A stretch of DNA of 64,000 bases from G963704535 sp963704535 (GTDB lineage Bacteria; Chloroflexota; Chloroflexia; Chloroflexales; Roseiflexaceae), in contig OY969916.1 of assembly GCA_963704535.1 (NCBI GenBank), forward strand, positions 3,782,001 to 3,846,000, read 5' to 3'. Both the position numbers and the translations under genes were made by a program. The notes under the pieces were generated by a model. That model was not told where the DNA came from. It saw only the letters and a list, made by a program, of their open reading frames with translations, and did not search any database. Below, in pieces: positions 9,103-17,824 of the stretch. Position 1 is the first letter of the stretch, and the number at the start of each line of letters is the position of its first letter.

Positions 9103-10353
9103 ATGATCGAATTTCCCCGTCTCGCCACCATCCGCCAGCCGGTACCCACGGCGCCACTGGCCGATGTAGCCCAGTCTGTCCGGAATGAGTTGGCCCGCAT
9201 CGAACTGGGCGCGCGGGTCGCGCCGGGCGCGCGGATCGCGGTGGCCGCCGGCAGCCGCGGCATCACCGACTACGCGCTGGTCATCAGGACGGTGGTCGAG
9301 GAGCTGCGGCGGCTGGGCACCGAGCCGTTTATCTTCCCGGCGATGGGCAGCCACGGCGGCGCCACCGCCGAGGGCCAGCGCGAGGTGCTGGCCGAGTGGG
9401 GCATCACCGAGGCGACGATGGCGTGCCCGATCCGCAGCTCGATGGAGGTCGCGCGGGTCGGCGAGACCACCACCGGAATCCCGGTCTTCTGCGACGCGGC
9501 GGCTTTCGCCAGCGATGGGATTGTGGTGGTCAACCGGGTCAAAATCCACACCGACTTCCATGGCCCTACAGAAAGCGGCCTGACCAAGATGCTGGCGATC
9601 GGGTTGGGCAAGCGCCAGGGCGCCGAGCTAATCCACGCCCACGGCGTTCGCGGCCTGCGTGACGAGATCCCGCTGGTCGCGGCGGTCCACCTGGCCCGGT
9701 CGCCAGTCCTCTGCGGCGTGGCGATCGTGGAGGACGGCGCCCACAATGTCAGTTATGTCCAGGCGGTGCCGGCCCGCGACATCCCCAGCGAGGAACCGCG
9801 CATCCTGGAGCGCTCGCGCCGGCTCATGGGCGCCCTGCCCGTCGCCGCGTGCGACCTGCTGATCGTGGACCGGATGGGCAAGGACATCAGTGGCGGCGGC
9901 ATGGACGGCAATATCATCGGTCGGATGTTGATCGAGGGCCAGCCCGAACCGCCCCAACCGCGCGTCGGCGTGCTGCTGGCGCTGCGGCTGACCGAGGCCA
10001 GCCACGGCAATGCTACCGGGCTCGGCTACGCCGACCTGGTAACACGCCAGTTGCTCGACGCCATGGATGAGGAGATCACCCAGATCAATATCACCACCAG
10101 CGGCTTCCTGCTGCGCGGCCGGGTGCCGCCCGCCGCGCCGAACGATCGCGCGGCGGTCGAGCGGGCGCTGGCGATGGCGCGAGAGCAGCGCGACGACGGA
10201 CCTCCGGCGGTCGTGCGCATCCGCGATACTCTCAGCCTGGATGAGGCGCAGGTCAGCGAGCACCTGCTGCCGGCGCTACTGGAGCGCCCCGGCGTGGAGC
10301 TTGTGGCCGAGCCGAGCGAGATGCGGTTTCGGGAGGATGGGGCGCTGGTGTAG
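9103..10353 (+). CDS. LarA-like / DUF2088-family protein
   Basis: 416 aa, similar in layout to the N-terminal domain family of nickel-dependent lactate racemase (DUF2088). Recognisable blocks are ARIAVAAGSRGITDY, FIFPAMGSHGGATAEGQ with the conserved His, VVVNRVKIHTDFHGPTESGLTKM and the C-terminal MDGNIIGRM. I do not see the full set of LarA nickel-pincer ligands, so racemase activity is not claimed. The ATG at 9103 follows AAGGAGCTGCG. It probably forms a transcription unit with the preceding flavoprotein, perhaps a hydroxy-acid pathway. Confidence 0.75.
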   Translation: MIEFPRLATIRQPVPTAPLADVAQSVRNELARIELGARVAPGARIAVAAGSRGITDYALVIRTVVEELRRLGTEPFIFPAMGSHGGATAEGQREVLAEWGITEATMACPIRSSMEVARVGETTTGIPVFCDAAAFASDGIVVVNRVKIHTDFHGPTESGLTKMLAIGLGKRQGAELIHAHGVRGLRDEIPLVAAVHLARSPVLCGVAIVEDGAHNVSYVQAVPARDIPSEEPRILERSRRLMGALPVAACDLLIVDRMGKDISGGGMDGNIIGRMLIEGQPEPPQPRVGVLLALRLTEASHGNATGLGYADLVTRQLLDAMDEEITQINITTSGFLLRGRVPPAAPNDRAAVERALAMAREQRDDGPPAVVRIRDTLSLDEAQVSEHLLPALLERPGVELVAEPSEMRFREDGALV

Positions 10354-10362
10354 TGGTGGAAA

Positions 10363-10419
10363 GAGGGTTCTTGAGGGGCAGCCCCCTCAAACTCCCCCTT
10401 TTCAGACAATCTCTAAGGT
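10363..10419. repeat. Dispersed palindromic repeat, copy P1
   Basis: TTGAGGGG (10371-10378), loop CAGC, CCCCTCAA (10383-10390), followed by the family tail CCCCCTTTTCAGAC and CTCTAAGG. It lies between convergent genes and overlaps the stop of the minus-strand gene. Could act as a bidirectional terminator; related copies are at 11906, 16449, 30092, 36842 and 39216. Confidence 0.7.
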
Positions 10420-11882
10420 AGCGTGACCTCCCAGATCGCGCCATCCCCACCAAAGTCCAGGACGTAGAGCTTATTGCCGATCAGGACGCTGTCGATCGGG
10501 TCCTTGAACCCGCTCACGATCTGAGTCACCTGGGCCTGGTACTCGTCGCCCGCTTTGGTCAGCTTGAGGTGCAGCAGATCGTCGCCTCGATCACTCAGCG
10601 TCCCGCCGACGGCGCCCCAGCTCAGGACGAACGCGCCGCCGCGCAACTCGCCGGCCAGGACGGCGGCGCTGTCGAAGACCAGACCCAGCGGCGAGCGGTG
10701 CGGCGTAAAGGTGTACAGCGGTTGGCCCATATCGCCGGCTTCCTGCGGGGCGCCATCCTGGCTGCGGAACTGGTCGCCGTCGGGGCCGAGGTTCGCGACC
10801 GGCATGGCGAACTCCGGCGGCGGCGGCGGGAAGTCCGGGTCGTTGCGGTAGGTCCCGGTGTCGACGGCGGTGTACCCGCGCGGCAGCAGCCGGTCGCGCG
10901 CCGGGTCGTAGTCAGGGAACTGCTGGGGGTTGTCCTGGTCGCCGAAGCGCCAGGGGAAGCCGTAGTGCCGGCCCTCGCGCACCCAGTTCAGCTCGTCGGG
11001 GTAGTCGGCGTCCGGCCCATTATCGACGGCGAACAGCTCGCCGTCGGGGTCCAGCGCCAGGTCGTACGCATTGCGTAGACCATCGGCGAACAGGTAGCCG
11101 CGTGCTTTCAGCTCGGCCTCGTCGTCGGGCAGCTCCAGATCCTGGGCGTCGGTCGGGAGCCGGAAGATCGCCGAGGTCAGCGCCACCTCGCGCGTATCGG
11201 GGAAGGCGCCCGCGTTCGCTTCGACCTCGCCGTGGTCGGTGCGCGAGCCGCTGTTGACGAAGATCGAGCGCCCGTCGGCGCTGACAACAATGCCATTGAA
11301 CAGGTGGTCGAACGGGGTGTTGCTTTTCGGGTACGGCACGCTGGTGGCAAGCGTGCCCCAGGTGCGCTCACCCGACGAATCCGCTATGCCCTTGCGGATG
11401 ATCGCCTGGGTGGTGTTGCCGCTGGTCTGGTTGCCCACGACGTAGAGCGCGCCGTCGGGGCCGAAGGCCATTCCGCTGATGTCACGCGCCCCACCGATCT
11501 CGGCGAAGCTGTAGGCCCGCGTGACCTCCGCGCTGGTGTCCGGCCGCACCTGGACGCGGTAGATGTTGGCCTTGCCGTCCAGGGCATACAGGTCGCCCGT
11601 CGTGGGGTCCTGCGCCAGCCTGATGAATCCGCCCCCGGTTATGTGGACCTGGCGGATGCTGATGCCGTCGCGCATCGCGACCGGGCCTACGCCGGCGGGC
11701 AGGGCCGGCGCGGCAGTGGGAGCGGGGGCGAACGTGGGAGCGGGCGCGGCTGTTGCGGGAGCGCTCGCGGCAGTGGGCGCGGGGGCGGTCGGTGCGGGAT
11801 TCACGGCGGCGGGCGCGACCGACGCGCACCCGGCCAGCGCCGAGGCCAGCAGGAGGCAAAGCAGGAGTTGTGTGGTTGGCAT
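10413..11882 (-). CDS. Glucose/sorbosone dehydrogenase-like beta-propeller lipoprotein
   Basis: 489 aa. A signal peptide with lipobox (LLASALAGCAS, Cys about 19) is followed by a roughly 50-residue Ala/Pro/Thr linker and then a six-bladed propeller of the soluble PQQ-type sugar dehydrogenase family. Visible features are GGGFIRLAQDP, DISGMAFGPDGALYVV, the calcium/PQQ-like LRNAYDLALDPDGELFAVDNGPDADYPDELN with GRHYGFPWRFGDQDNP, and SPLGLVFDSA. It would be anchored on the outer face of the membrane. The substrate is not predictable. The family's Arg/His/Asp active-site set is only partly evident, so a non-enzymatic sugar-binding role is possible. Confidence 0.82.
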   Translation of the reverse strand: MPTTQLLLCLLLASALAGCASVAPAAVNPAPTAPAPTAASAPATAAPAPTFAPAPTAAPALPAGVGPVAMRDGISIRQVHITGGGFIRLAQDPTTGDLYALDGKANIYRVQVRPDTSAEVTRAYSFAEIGGARDISGMAFGPDGALYVVGNQTSGNTTQAIIRKGIADSSGERTWGTLATSVPYPKSNTPFDHLFNGIVVSADGRSIFVNSGSRTDHGEVEANAGAFPDTREVALTSAIFRLPTDAQDLELPDDEAELKARGYLFADGLRNAYDLALDPDGELFAVDNGPDADYPDELNWVREGRHYGFPWRFGDQDNPQQFPDYDPARDRLLPRGYTAVDTGTYRNDPDFPPPPPEFAMPVANLGPDGDQFRSQDGAPQEAGDMGQPLYTFTPHRSPLGLVFDSAAVLAGELRGGAFVLSWGAVGGTLSDRGDDLLHLKLTKAGDEYQAQVTQIVSGFKDPIDSVLIGNKLYVLDFGGDGAIWEVTLP

Positions 11883-11905
11883 AGTTTACAGTTCTCAAAA
11901 AAGGG

Positions 11906-11930
11906 AGACTGAGGGGTAGCCCCTCAGTCT
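11906..11930. repeat. Dispersed palindromic repeat, copy P5
   Basis: Perfect 11-bp arms AGACTGAGGGG / CCCCTCAGTCT around a TAG loop. It lies upstream of the sugar-dehydrogenase gene and could end transcription from the AhpD-like gene. Confidence 0.65.
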
Positions 11931-12003
11931 CTTCCGAGTCCAGATTGTAAAGGCAAACAACGTCACCCGAAACCTTGGCTGATCCGAAAAGTCGGATGGA
12001 CGT

Positions 12004-12604
12004 TTAGCCCTCAGGAGCGTAGCCCATACTTGCCAGCCGCTTTCCCGATAGGTTGTAGGCAAAAGCCGGCATGTCATGCACCCCGGTAGCATCGATCCAA
12101 GTGTTATAGAACTGGAAGAGCGCGCACACGGTAAAGGCATCGTAGAGCGCCTCGTCGGACCAGCCGGTCGCTAACGCCGCATCGACATCGGCCTGTTGAA
12201 ATCTGATCGGGATGCAGGACTGCTTTCTCGATCAGGCAGAAAAGCGCCTGCTCTTGAGAAGAAATAGGAGCCGTCGCATAATCGTCGAGGACGGCTTGCA
12301 CCATCTCTCGATCGCCCAGCAGCTCTGCCGCGACCGCGGCATGCGAGCCAATTCAGAACGCGCAATTATTTCTTCTCGATGTAAAAGCGGCGATGAGTTC
12401 GCGTAAGCCGGGAGAGAGCGGCGATGGACCGCGCATGACCGTCTGCGTGAACTGCTCAAGATGCCTGGTCTTCTCTGGTTTGAAGGCAAATAAGAACTGG
12501 ATCTGAGGGATCAGCATCCCTTGGGCTTGCATGTAACGAATGCCATCGGTGGCACCCTCGCCTGAACCATGGGCTTCGACATCTTTGAGATACATCGGCT
12601 CCAT
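12004..12604 (-). CDS. AhpD-like peroxidase-related protein, candidate selenoprotein (CxxU), with one frameshift
   Basis: The start ATG at 12604 has a strong AGGAGGAAGT. The protein begins MEPMYLKDVEAHGSGEG and reaches the carboxymuconolactone-decarboxylase/AhpD redox motif. There it reads Cys81-Ala-Phe-UGA84-Ile-Gly-Ser-His88 instead of CxxCxxxH. The frame continues with good family sequence after the UGA (AAVAAELLGDREMVQAVLDD). A stem-loop fitting a bacterial SECIS follows at once. A single extra base near 12198 then shifts the frame; correcting it gives SQADVDAALATGWSDEALYD and the rest of the family to TAA at 12004, about 199 aa. AhpD-like proteins are thiol peroxidase partners. Either a selenoprotein with an indel error or a decaying gene; the SECIS favours the first. 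Confidence 0.72.
12322..12348 (-). promoter_or_regulatory. SECIS-like stem-loop after UGA of AhpD-like gene
   Basis: Immediately downstream of UGA 12355-12353: TGCCGC, loop GGTC, GCGGCA is a perfect 6-bp stem. It is extended by GCTC/GAGC across a 3-nt bulge. The apical loop starts 17 nt after the UGA and begins with G. Distance, loop size and loop G all fit the bacterial SECIS consensus. Confidence 0.65.
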
Positions 12605-12706
12605 ACTTCCTCCTCTTGCCGTAGCGCTGCCGTACCAGGAAGGTGGTCGAGTTCGAAGCAGAGTATACCACGTTGCGTCAAACCGAGGTTTACGCCGGGG
12701 TGCGCA

Positions 12707-13174
12707 TCACGGGCCGCGCTTCTGAATCAATGGCAGGTAGAGGCGGCGTAGCGCCGGCGCATCCTGGTCCACCGTGACCTCCAGCCGATCTGCGGCGCGC
12801 ACGGTCACTCCCGCGACCGGGCATTCCCAGGAAGAGCGATCATTCCCATACAGGCGACAGGGGGTAAAGGAGTTGCTGGTACTCACGAGCTTGACCTGGA
12901 CACGCTGGGGAACTGCGGGATTGGGCGCCGGGAGCAGCCGGAAGCGCACCAGGGCGATGCGGCTGGGGTCCTGCCAATTCAGCACATAGGTCACCTGGTC
13001 GATGACGAAGCCGGCCGGCTGTGGCGCAACCTGGATCGGGCGGGCACCCAGAAGGGGAAACGCCGCCCGTACGGCCAGGACCACAGCCAGCGCGATCACG
13101 CAGGCGACCGCAACCCGCAGATATGTTACCCGCCACACAGGCTCGCTCCCTCGTGCAATACGCGGGAGAAGCAT
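12707..13174 (-). CDS. Hypothetical single-pass membrane protein
   Basis: 155 aa. One N-terminal membrane helix (VAVACVIALAVVLAVRAAFPLL, residues about 24-44) is followed by an extracytoplasmic beta-rich domain (FVIDQVTYVLNWQDPSRIALVRFRLLPA) with a Cys pair (TPCRLYGNDRSSWECPVAG) that could form a disulfide. No family recognised. The start is uncertain because the ATG abuts a 10-bp inverted repeat and has no good ribosome site. Confidence 0.6.
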   Translation of the reverse strand: MLLPRIARGSEPVWRVTYLRVAVACVIALAVVLAVRAAFPLLGARPIQVAPQPAGFVIDQVTYVLNWQDPSRIALVRFRLLPAPNPAVPQRVQVKLVSTSNSFTPCRLYGNDRSSWECPVAGVTVRAADRLEVTVDQDAPALRRLYLPLIQKRGP

Positions 13175-13198
13175 AGGGAGGGCCGCCAGCCCTCCCTA
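13174..13198. repeat. Short inverted repeat
   Basis: TAGGGAGGGC, loop CGCCA, GCCCTCCCTA: perfect 10-bp arms just upstream of the preceding minus-strand gene. Possible terminator or REP-like element. Confidence 0.6.
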
Positions 13199-13329
13199 CA
13201 AATCCCACCAAAATACTTGAAATGGATACCATCATAGAGGTACGAGCGTGTGTCGTTCAATCAACCGGCAGTCCTCTTGTGATCGGCGAACCGGAGGCTA
13301 TCCGGGAACAGGCGCTTAGTATCGAAGTA

Positions 13330-13986
13330 CTACTGCCGTTCATCCAGCGTGGGCGGGATGGCCTCGGCGCGGGTGGGGATGCGCTGCGAACGCGCCCGCG
13401 CGACCGCCCGGCGCAGCGGCGGAAGCCGGAGCACCAGCAACACGGCCACGATCGCGGTATAGATCAGCGGCTGGCGGATAAAATCGCGCTTCAGCCAGAA
13501 GACGTGCAGCACGCTAAGCGGCGCCGCCAGGTACACCAGCCGGTGTAGTGTTCGCCAGCGCTGGCCCAGGCGCCGCTGCCAGCCATTAGTCGACGTCACC
13601 GCCAGCGGCACCAATATGAGAAACGCGGCGAACCCGGCGATCATCGAGCGCCGCTCACCCACATCGCGCCAGATCAGCTCAAGATCGAGCCAGTTGTCCA
13701 GCGCGGCGTAGGCCAGCAGGTGTAGGGTTATGTAAAGGAACCCGTACAAGCCGAGCGTCCGCCGGATCTGCACAGCCCAGCGCCAGCCAAACAAGCTGTT
13801 GAGCGGCGTACAGGCTAGCGAGGCGACCAGCAGGATGAGCGCGGCCGACCCGGTACGCAGCGTCACCGAGCGGTTCAGGTTTGCCTCCAGGTCGCCGCGC
13901 AGGTAGTCGCCCGCGATCATGGCCAGCGGGATCAGCGCCCCAGCGTGGGCCAGTATGCGGTGCCAGTGCTGTTTGATCCAGCTCAT
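13330..13986 (-). CDS. MsrQ/ferric-reductase-like heme-binding membrane protein
   Basis: 218 aa with about six hydrophobic segments. The start at 13986 (MSWIKQHWHRILAHAG) is just 2 bp after the stop of the upstream gene, so the two are probably translationally coupled. Family hallmarks of the FRD/MsrQ group are visible: GSAALILLVASLACTPLNSLFGWRWAVQIRRTLGLYGFLYITLH, with heme-ligand histidines in FLYITLHLLAY and in WRTLHRLVYLAAPLSVLHVFWL. MsrQ feeds electrons to the periplasmic methionine-sulfoxide reductase MsrP. No MsrP is present here; its place is taken by a DUF3500 protein. Confidence 0.87.
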   Translation of the reverse strand: MSWIKQHWHRILAHAGALIPLAMIAGDYLRGDLEANLNRSVTLRTGSAALILLVASLACTPLNSLFGWRWAVQIRRTLGLYGFLYITLHLLAYAALDNWLDLELIWRDVGERRSMIAGFAAFLILVPLAVTSTNGWQRRLGQRWRTLHRLVYLAAPLSVLHVFWLKRDFIRQPLIYTAIVAVLLVLRLPPLRRAVARARSQRIPTRAEAIPPTLDERQ

Positions 13987-13988
13987 CG

Positions 13989-15140
13989 TCACACCAGGTG
14001 CCGGCCGAAGTCCTCCGCGAAGTCGCGCCATACGCTGTGGATGTGGTTGCCACTGTTGCGCGAGTTGTCGAACTCCAGCAGGAAGGTCGGGCCTTGCAGG
14101 CGGTAGTAGTGCGGCCGGCGCGGCTCCATGCTGCCCGCCCAGCCGAAGCGGCTGTTCTCGATGCCCGCGCTGCGGAGGCGCTCGAAGAGCGGCGTCGCGG
14201 CGCTCTCCGGCAGCACGCCCAAGTAGGTCTGGATGATCTCCAGCACCAGCGCCTGTTGATCGGGGCTGAGTTCGCCGATGGGGATGCCGACCGGGTCGAG
14301 CGGGCTGACCCACGGCGCGTTCTGGGTAACGTGGTTGGTCAGGGTGCGCTCTTGGAAGATGCCGGTCGCGCGGCTAGGCCCCTCCAGCGAGAGCACCAAT
14401 TCCCTGGCGGCCTCCTCCTCGCGCTCCATCGCCCGCACCCCCGTGCTTGATTCGAGCGGCCAGGCGCCCAGGAAGAAGGGCGTCACGGCCACCTGCTGGC
14501 CCACGACGGTGAAGTTGCGCGAAAGGTGGTGGCCCTCGAAGCGCCAACCCCACGGCTCCACGCCGCCGGGGGTGCCGAACACGGTGACGAAGTACAGCTC
14601 CGGGTCATTGCCCAGGTCGTTTTGCAACGACATGATGTCGAGGGCTTTCTGGTAGCCGCTTTCAGAGACGCTGGCCCGCAGCAGAGCCAGGGCCAGAGTG
14701 TGCTGGTCCGGGTTCATCTCGCGCAGCGGCAACCCATTGCGGGGGAACCCGCTGGGAGTCGTCCAGTGCCAGCGCACCCGCTCCTCGTCGCCAAATGCGT
14801 AGGTCGCTTTGGAGCGCTCGGCCTCGTCCAGCGACCCGACGAACTGGGTCGCGGCGAGCGCCACCTGCGATGCCAGGATCGCGGATGGTGATTGCGGCGT
14901 CGCGGATGGTTGCGGCGCCGCCGTCGGCGCCGCAGCAACCGAGGCCGCCGGAGCGGTCGTCGGCGCGGGAGCGGCTGTCGGCGGTGCTGGGGCGGCTGTC
15001 GGCGGTGCGGCCTGGGCCGTCGAGAGTTGCGCCGGCGGGCTGGACTGCGTGGTTGAGGAAGCGCAGGCCGCCAGCACGCTGCCAAAACCACTTAACAGGG
15101 CAAGCCGCAGCGCCTGGCGACGGCTGAGTTTATTCGCCAT
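13989..15140 (-). CDS. DUF3500-domain secreted lipoprotein
   Basis: 383 aa. The start at 15140 follows GGGAGGTTGATC. The N-terminus has twin arginines and a lipobox (SRRQALRLALLSGFGSVLAACAS), then a low-complexity Ala/Pro/Thr linker to about residue 85, then DUF3500. Recognisable blocks are FGDEERVRWHWTTPSGFPRNGLPLREM, EPWGWRFEGHHLSRNFTVVG, and the C-terminal RRPHYYRLQGPTFLLEFDNS and NHIHSVWRDFAEDFGRHL. The histidine and acidic residues of the last block are well conserved in the family and may bind metal. Probably exported and surface anchored. Coupled to the MsrQ-like gene. Confidence 0.87.
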   Translation of the reverse strand: MANKLSRRQALRLALLSGFGSVLAACASSTTQSSPPAQLSTAQAAPPTAAPAPPTAAPAPTTAPAASVAAAPTAAPQPSATPQSPSAILASQVALAATQFVGSLDEAERSKATYAFGDEERVRWHWTTPSGFPRNGLPLREMNPDQHTLALALLRASVSESGYQKALDIMSLQNDLGNDPELYFVTVFGTPGGVEPWGWRFEGHHLSRNFTVVGQQVAVTPFFLGAWPLESSTGVRAMEREEEAARELVLSLEGPSRATGIFQERTLTNHVTQNAPWVSPLDPVGIPIGELSPDQQALVLEIIQTYLGVLPESAATPLFERLRSAGIENSRFGWAGSMEPRRPHYYRLQGPTFLLEFDNSRNSGNHIHSVWRDFAEDFGRHLV

Positions 15141-15176
15141 GATCAACCTCCCTTTTACCATGTGGACAGGGAGACT

Positions 15177-16448
15177 CAGTAGATCACAGATGTTAAATCG
15201 GTGCGGGCTTGACGATGGTGACGACACCATAGAAACGCTCAATCGCGTGTATCAGAAAGCGTGTCATCCGCTCCAGTCGAAAGCGCCAGCGCGCGACGCG
15301 CCGTGGTCCTCGCCCCCTCAGTCGCAGGAACAGCCAATGCAAACGTATCCACACATTCACAATCAATAACGCCACTCCCATCAACAGGAAGCGCAGCGCC
15401 GGGTTCGGCGAGGTCGTGCGCGCTCGCACCTGCTCCATCAATCGGTAGCCACTCTCTATCCCAAACCGGCGCCGATACCGTCGCCTCACCCGCACCACCT
15501 TTCCGCCGATCCGCAAGCACACGTACAGCAACCAGCGAAGCTGTCGCTGCCCCGAACGGCGGCGTTGATAGGTACGCACCACTGCCACCACCACCCTGAT
15601 GCTACCGTGCTCTGCACTCTGCATCGTATAGCTGGTCCAATGGCTCTTGCCCCCGCGACACAGCTTGCGCGTGCCGCCCTGCTTGCCACGTATCGGCATG
15701 GCAATAATGGCCGCAATGCGCTGGCTCCTCAAGTAGCGCACGACCTCAATGCTACAAAACGCCTTATCTGCGTACAAGCACTTGATGCTCAGGCCAGCGT
15801 CCTTGAGTGCTTTGAGCAAGCTCGCCAGCACGCTGACCTTGTCCATTTTGGGCTTGACAAACACAACTGCCAGCGTCTGTCGCGCATCCTGCCGCAGCAG
15901 ATAAGCAGTTGCACAGCGATAAAAGCGTGTGGTACCCGCTCTGGCTTCACCGCGACAGACCCAATTGTCCACATCATCGGAATGGTCGCGGCCATAGTAG
16001 GGTTCATCGTGGAAGTCAACCGCGATTTCTTGTGGACGAGCACGCAGCCAGTCCGGGAGCAAGGTACGCAACAAGTCATTCAACTGCTGTTCCAGCTTGG
16101 GTATGGCCGCAGGCGGCAACTGCTCAGTCAAATAGCCGCGCACGGTGTTGGCGTCGGGCGCACGTTCCAAATCAGCACAAGTGGCCTCGATGGTGGTCTT
16201 GTTTGCGGCGGCAGCCAGCAGAATGCGCCACAAATCATCAGTCTGGCAGCGATAGCCGTTGGCTGTGAGCGGGATGTGCTGTTGTCCCACAATCATGGTA
16301 TCATGCAAGGTCTGCTGGTCGGTCAGGCAAATCGACTGGCTGGATGTAGGTTCGCGCATCTGGGTCCTCCTTTTGTTTCTGGATGATCCATGCTGCAATC
16401 AGCGAACCTACATTTTTATGCCCTCCTAATCAAACCTGTGATCTACTG
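15177..16448 (-). mobile_element. ISH3-like insertion sequence
   Basis: Complete 1272-bp element. The perfect 13-bp terminal inverted repeat CAGTAGATCACAG lies at 15177-15189 and inverted at 16436-16448. A 5-bp target duplication AGACT sits at 15172-15176 and 16449-16453. One transposase gene fills it. It landed in a member of the dispersed palindrome family (the flanks rejoin to GGGAGACTGAGGAGGC). Confidence 0.92.
15193..16359 (-). CDS. ISH3-family (IS4 superfamily) DDE transposase
   Basis: 388 aa. The start at 16359 (MREPTSSQSICL) follows AGGAGGACCCAG. DDE residues are likely in AVDFHDEPYYG, IKCLYADKAFCS and RRRFGIESGYRLMEQVRART (the Y/R-E-K-like motif of IS4-type enzymes). The Arg-rich C-terminus is typical. 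Uninterrupted and flanked by intact termini, so probably active or recently active. Confidence 0.9.
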   Translation of the reverse strand: MREPTSSQSICLTDQQTLHDTMIVGQQHIPLTANGYRCQTDDLWRILLAAAANKTTIEATCADLERAPDANTVRGYLTEQLPPAAIPKLEQQLNDLLRTLLPDWLRARPQEIAVDFHDEPYYGRDHSDDVDNWVCRGEARAGTTRFYRCATAYLLRQDARQTLAVVFVKPKMDKVSVLASLLKALKDAGLSIKCLYADKAFCSIEVVRYLRSQRIAAIIAMPIRGKQGGTRKLCRGGKSHWTSYTMQSAEHGSIRVVVAVVRTYQRRRSGQRQLRWLLYVCLRIGGKVVRVRRRYRRRFGIESGYRLMEQVRARTTSPNPALRFLLMGVALLIVNVWIRLHWLFLRLRGRGPRRVARWRFRLERMTRFLIHAIERFYGVVTIVKPAPI

Positions 16449-16490
16449 AGACTGAGGAGGCTGCCCCTCAATCTCCTCCTTTTTTCCAAA

Positions 16491-17582
16491 CTATCCCTTG
16501 AGATACTTGTCGAACCACCCGACGGTCTCCTGCCAGGCGGCCACAGCGGCGGTCTCGTTATAGTTCGTCCCGGTGTCGTTGTTGAAGGCATGGTTGGCGC
16601 CGTCGTAGATCCGCTTCTCAAAGGTCTTGCCACCCTCCTGCATGACCTGTTCGAGGGCCGGGATGGTGCCGTTGACCCGCGAGTCGGCGGCGCCGTACTG
16701 GCCCAGGATCGCGGCGTTGGTGGCGCTCATGATGCTGGCCGGCTCCGGGGTCACGCCGTAGTAGCACACGGCGGCGGCCATCTTGGGGTTCGCTGCCGCC
16801 AGCCGCAACGTGTAGGCGCCGCCGAAACAGAAGCCGACCACCCCGAACTTGTCGGCCTGGATGCCGGGCTGCCGGCCCAGAAAGTCCACCCCAGCGTTGA
16901 GGTCTTTGACCAACTCGTCGGGCTTGACGTTCCCAAAGTAGCCGCGAATCTGCTCCATATCCATTGTGTCGGTGCCGCCCGCGCGCGAGGCCAGGTCCGG
17001 CGCGAGGGCCATGTAGCCGGCCTTCGCCACGCGCCGCGCGACATCGCGGATGTGGTCGGTCAGGCCGCGGTTCTCGTGGATGACGATCACGCCGGGGTAG
17101 GTGCCCTCGACCGTCGGGCGGGCCAGGTAGCCTTTGACCTCGGTATCGCTCTGGAACGTGACATTGGCGACGGTGAGATCGGGGTCATCGGCGGGGACAG
17201 ACAGCGGCACGGCGCCGGCGGCCGGTGCAGCGGCGGTGGGGGCGGCGGCTGCTTGTGTCGGCTGTGCCGCCGCCGTCGGGGCGGCTGCTTGTGTCGGTGC
17301 CGGCGCCGCCGTCGGTGCGGCTGCCGTCGTCGGTGCCGGCGGAATGGCAGTGGGCGGCGCGGCTGCGACCGTTGGTGCCGGCGGCGTAGCGGTGTCCGCG
17401 CCGCAGGCAGCCAGCAGCGCGGCCACGGCGGCGCCGCTCCCACAGATGCGCAGCAACTGCCGCAACATCTGGCGCCGGGTCAACTCGCCCTCCTGGTACT
17501 CTTCGATCGCCTCCTCGCCCAGATAGCGCTGCATCTGGTTCAACTGCTCGACGGAGCCATCTTCACGATTCCTGCGTCCCAT
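16491..17582 (-). CDS. Dienelactone hydrolase family protein, membrane anchored
   Basis: 363 aa. The start at 17582 follows GAGGAGGTCCCC. An N-terminal cytoplasmic-looking segment (MGRRNREDGSVEQLNQMQRY) is followed by RRQMLRQLLRICGSGAAVAALLAACG, a Tat-like plus lipobox signal placed unusually about 45 residues in, then a 60-residue Thr/Ala/Pro linker. The catalytic domain shows the elbow GFCFGGAYT with Cys nucleophile, Asp in GAADSRVNG and His in YDGANHAFNND. It hydrolyses dienelactones or related esters. Confidence 0.9.
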   Translation of the reverse strand: MGRRNREDGSVEQLNQMQRYLGEEAIEEYQEGELTRRQMLRQLLRICGSGAAVAALLAACGADTATPPAPTVAAAPPTAIPPAPTTAAAPTAAPAPTQAAAPTAAAQPTQAAAAPTAAAPAAGAVPLSVPADDPDLTVANVTFQSDTEVKGYLARPTVEGTYPGVIVIHENRGLTDHIRDVARRVAKAGYMALAPDLASRAGGTDTMDMEQIRGYFGNVKPDELVKDLNAGVDFLGRQPGIQADKFGVVGFCFGGAYTLRLAAANPKMAAAVCYYGVTPEPASIMSATNAAILGQYGAADSRVNGTIPALEQVMQEGGKTFEKRIYDGANHAFNNDTGTNYNETAAVAAWQETVGWFDKYLKG

Positions 17583-17749
17583 GGGGACCTCCTCTCCACA
17601 CATCCAGGCCACACTTTCGGGCCTGGCACGCTCGCTACCGTATCATCACCGCGAGGTGTGGTCGTCTTTCAGGGGCGCGGCTGGATACCAGCATGATAGT
17701 GCGTTTGTGGACGGGGGGGGATAAGAGCATGCTGAGAGTTGCAGCAATT

Positions 17750-17813
17750 GTCAGTTGTCCGTTGTCCGTTGTTAGTTGCGGCACAACTGACAACGGACAA
17801 CGGACAACTGACC
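17750..17813. repeat. Heptad-repeat palindrome (GTCCGTT type)
   Basis: Four 7-bp units (GTCAGTT, GTCCGTT, GTCCGTT, GTTAGTT) face four inverted units around loop GCGGCA; 27 of 28 arm positions pair. It ends 11 bp before the stop of the minus-strand aminotransferase gene. Confidence 0.88.
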
Positions 17814-17824
17814 TTGTCCTACAC

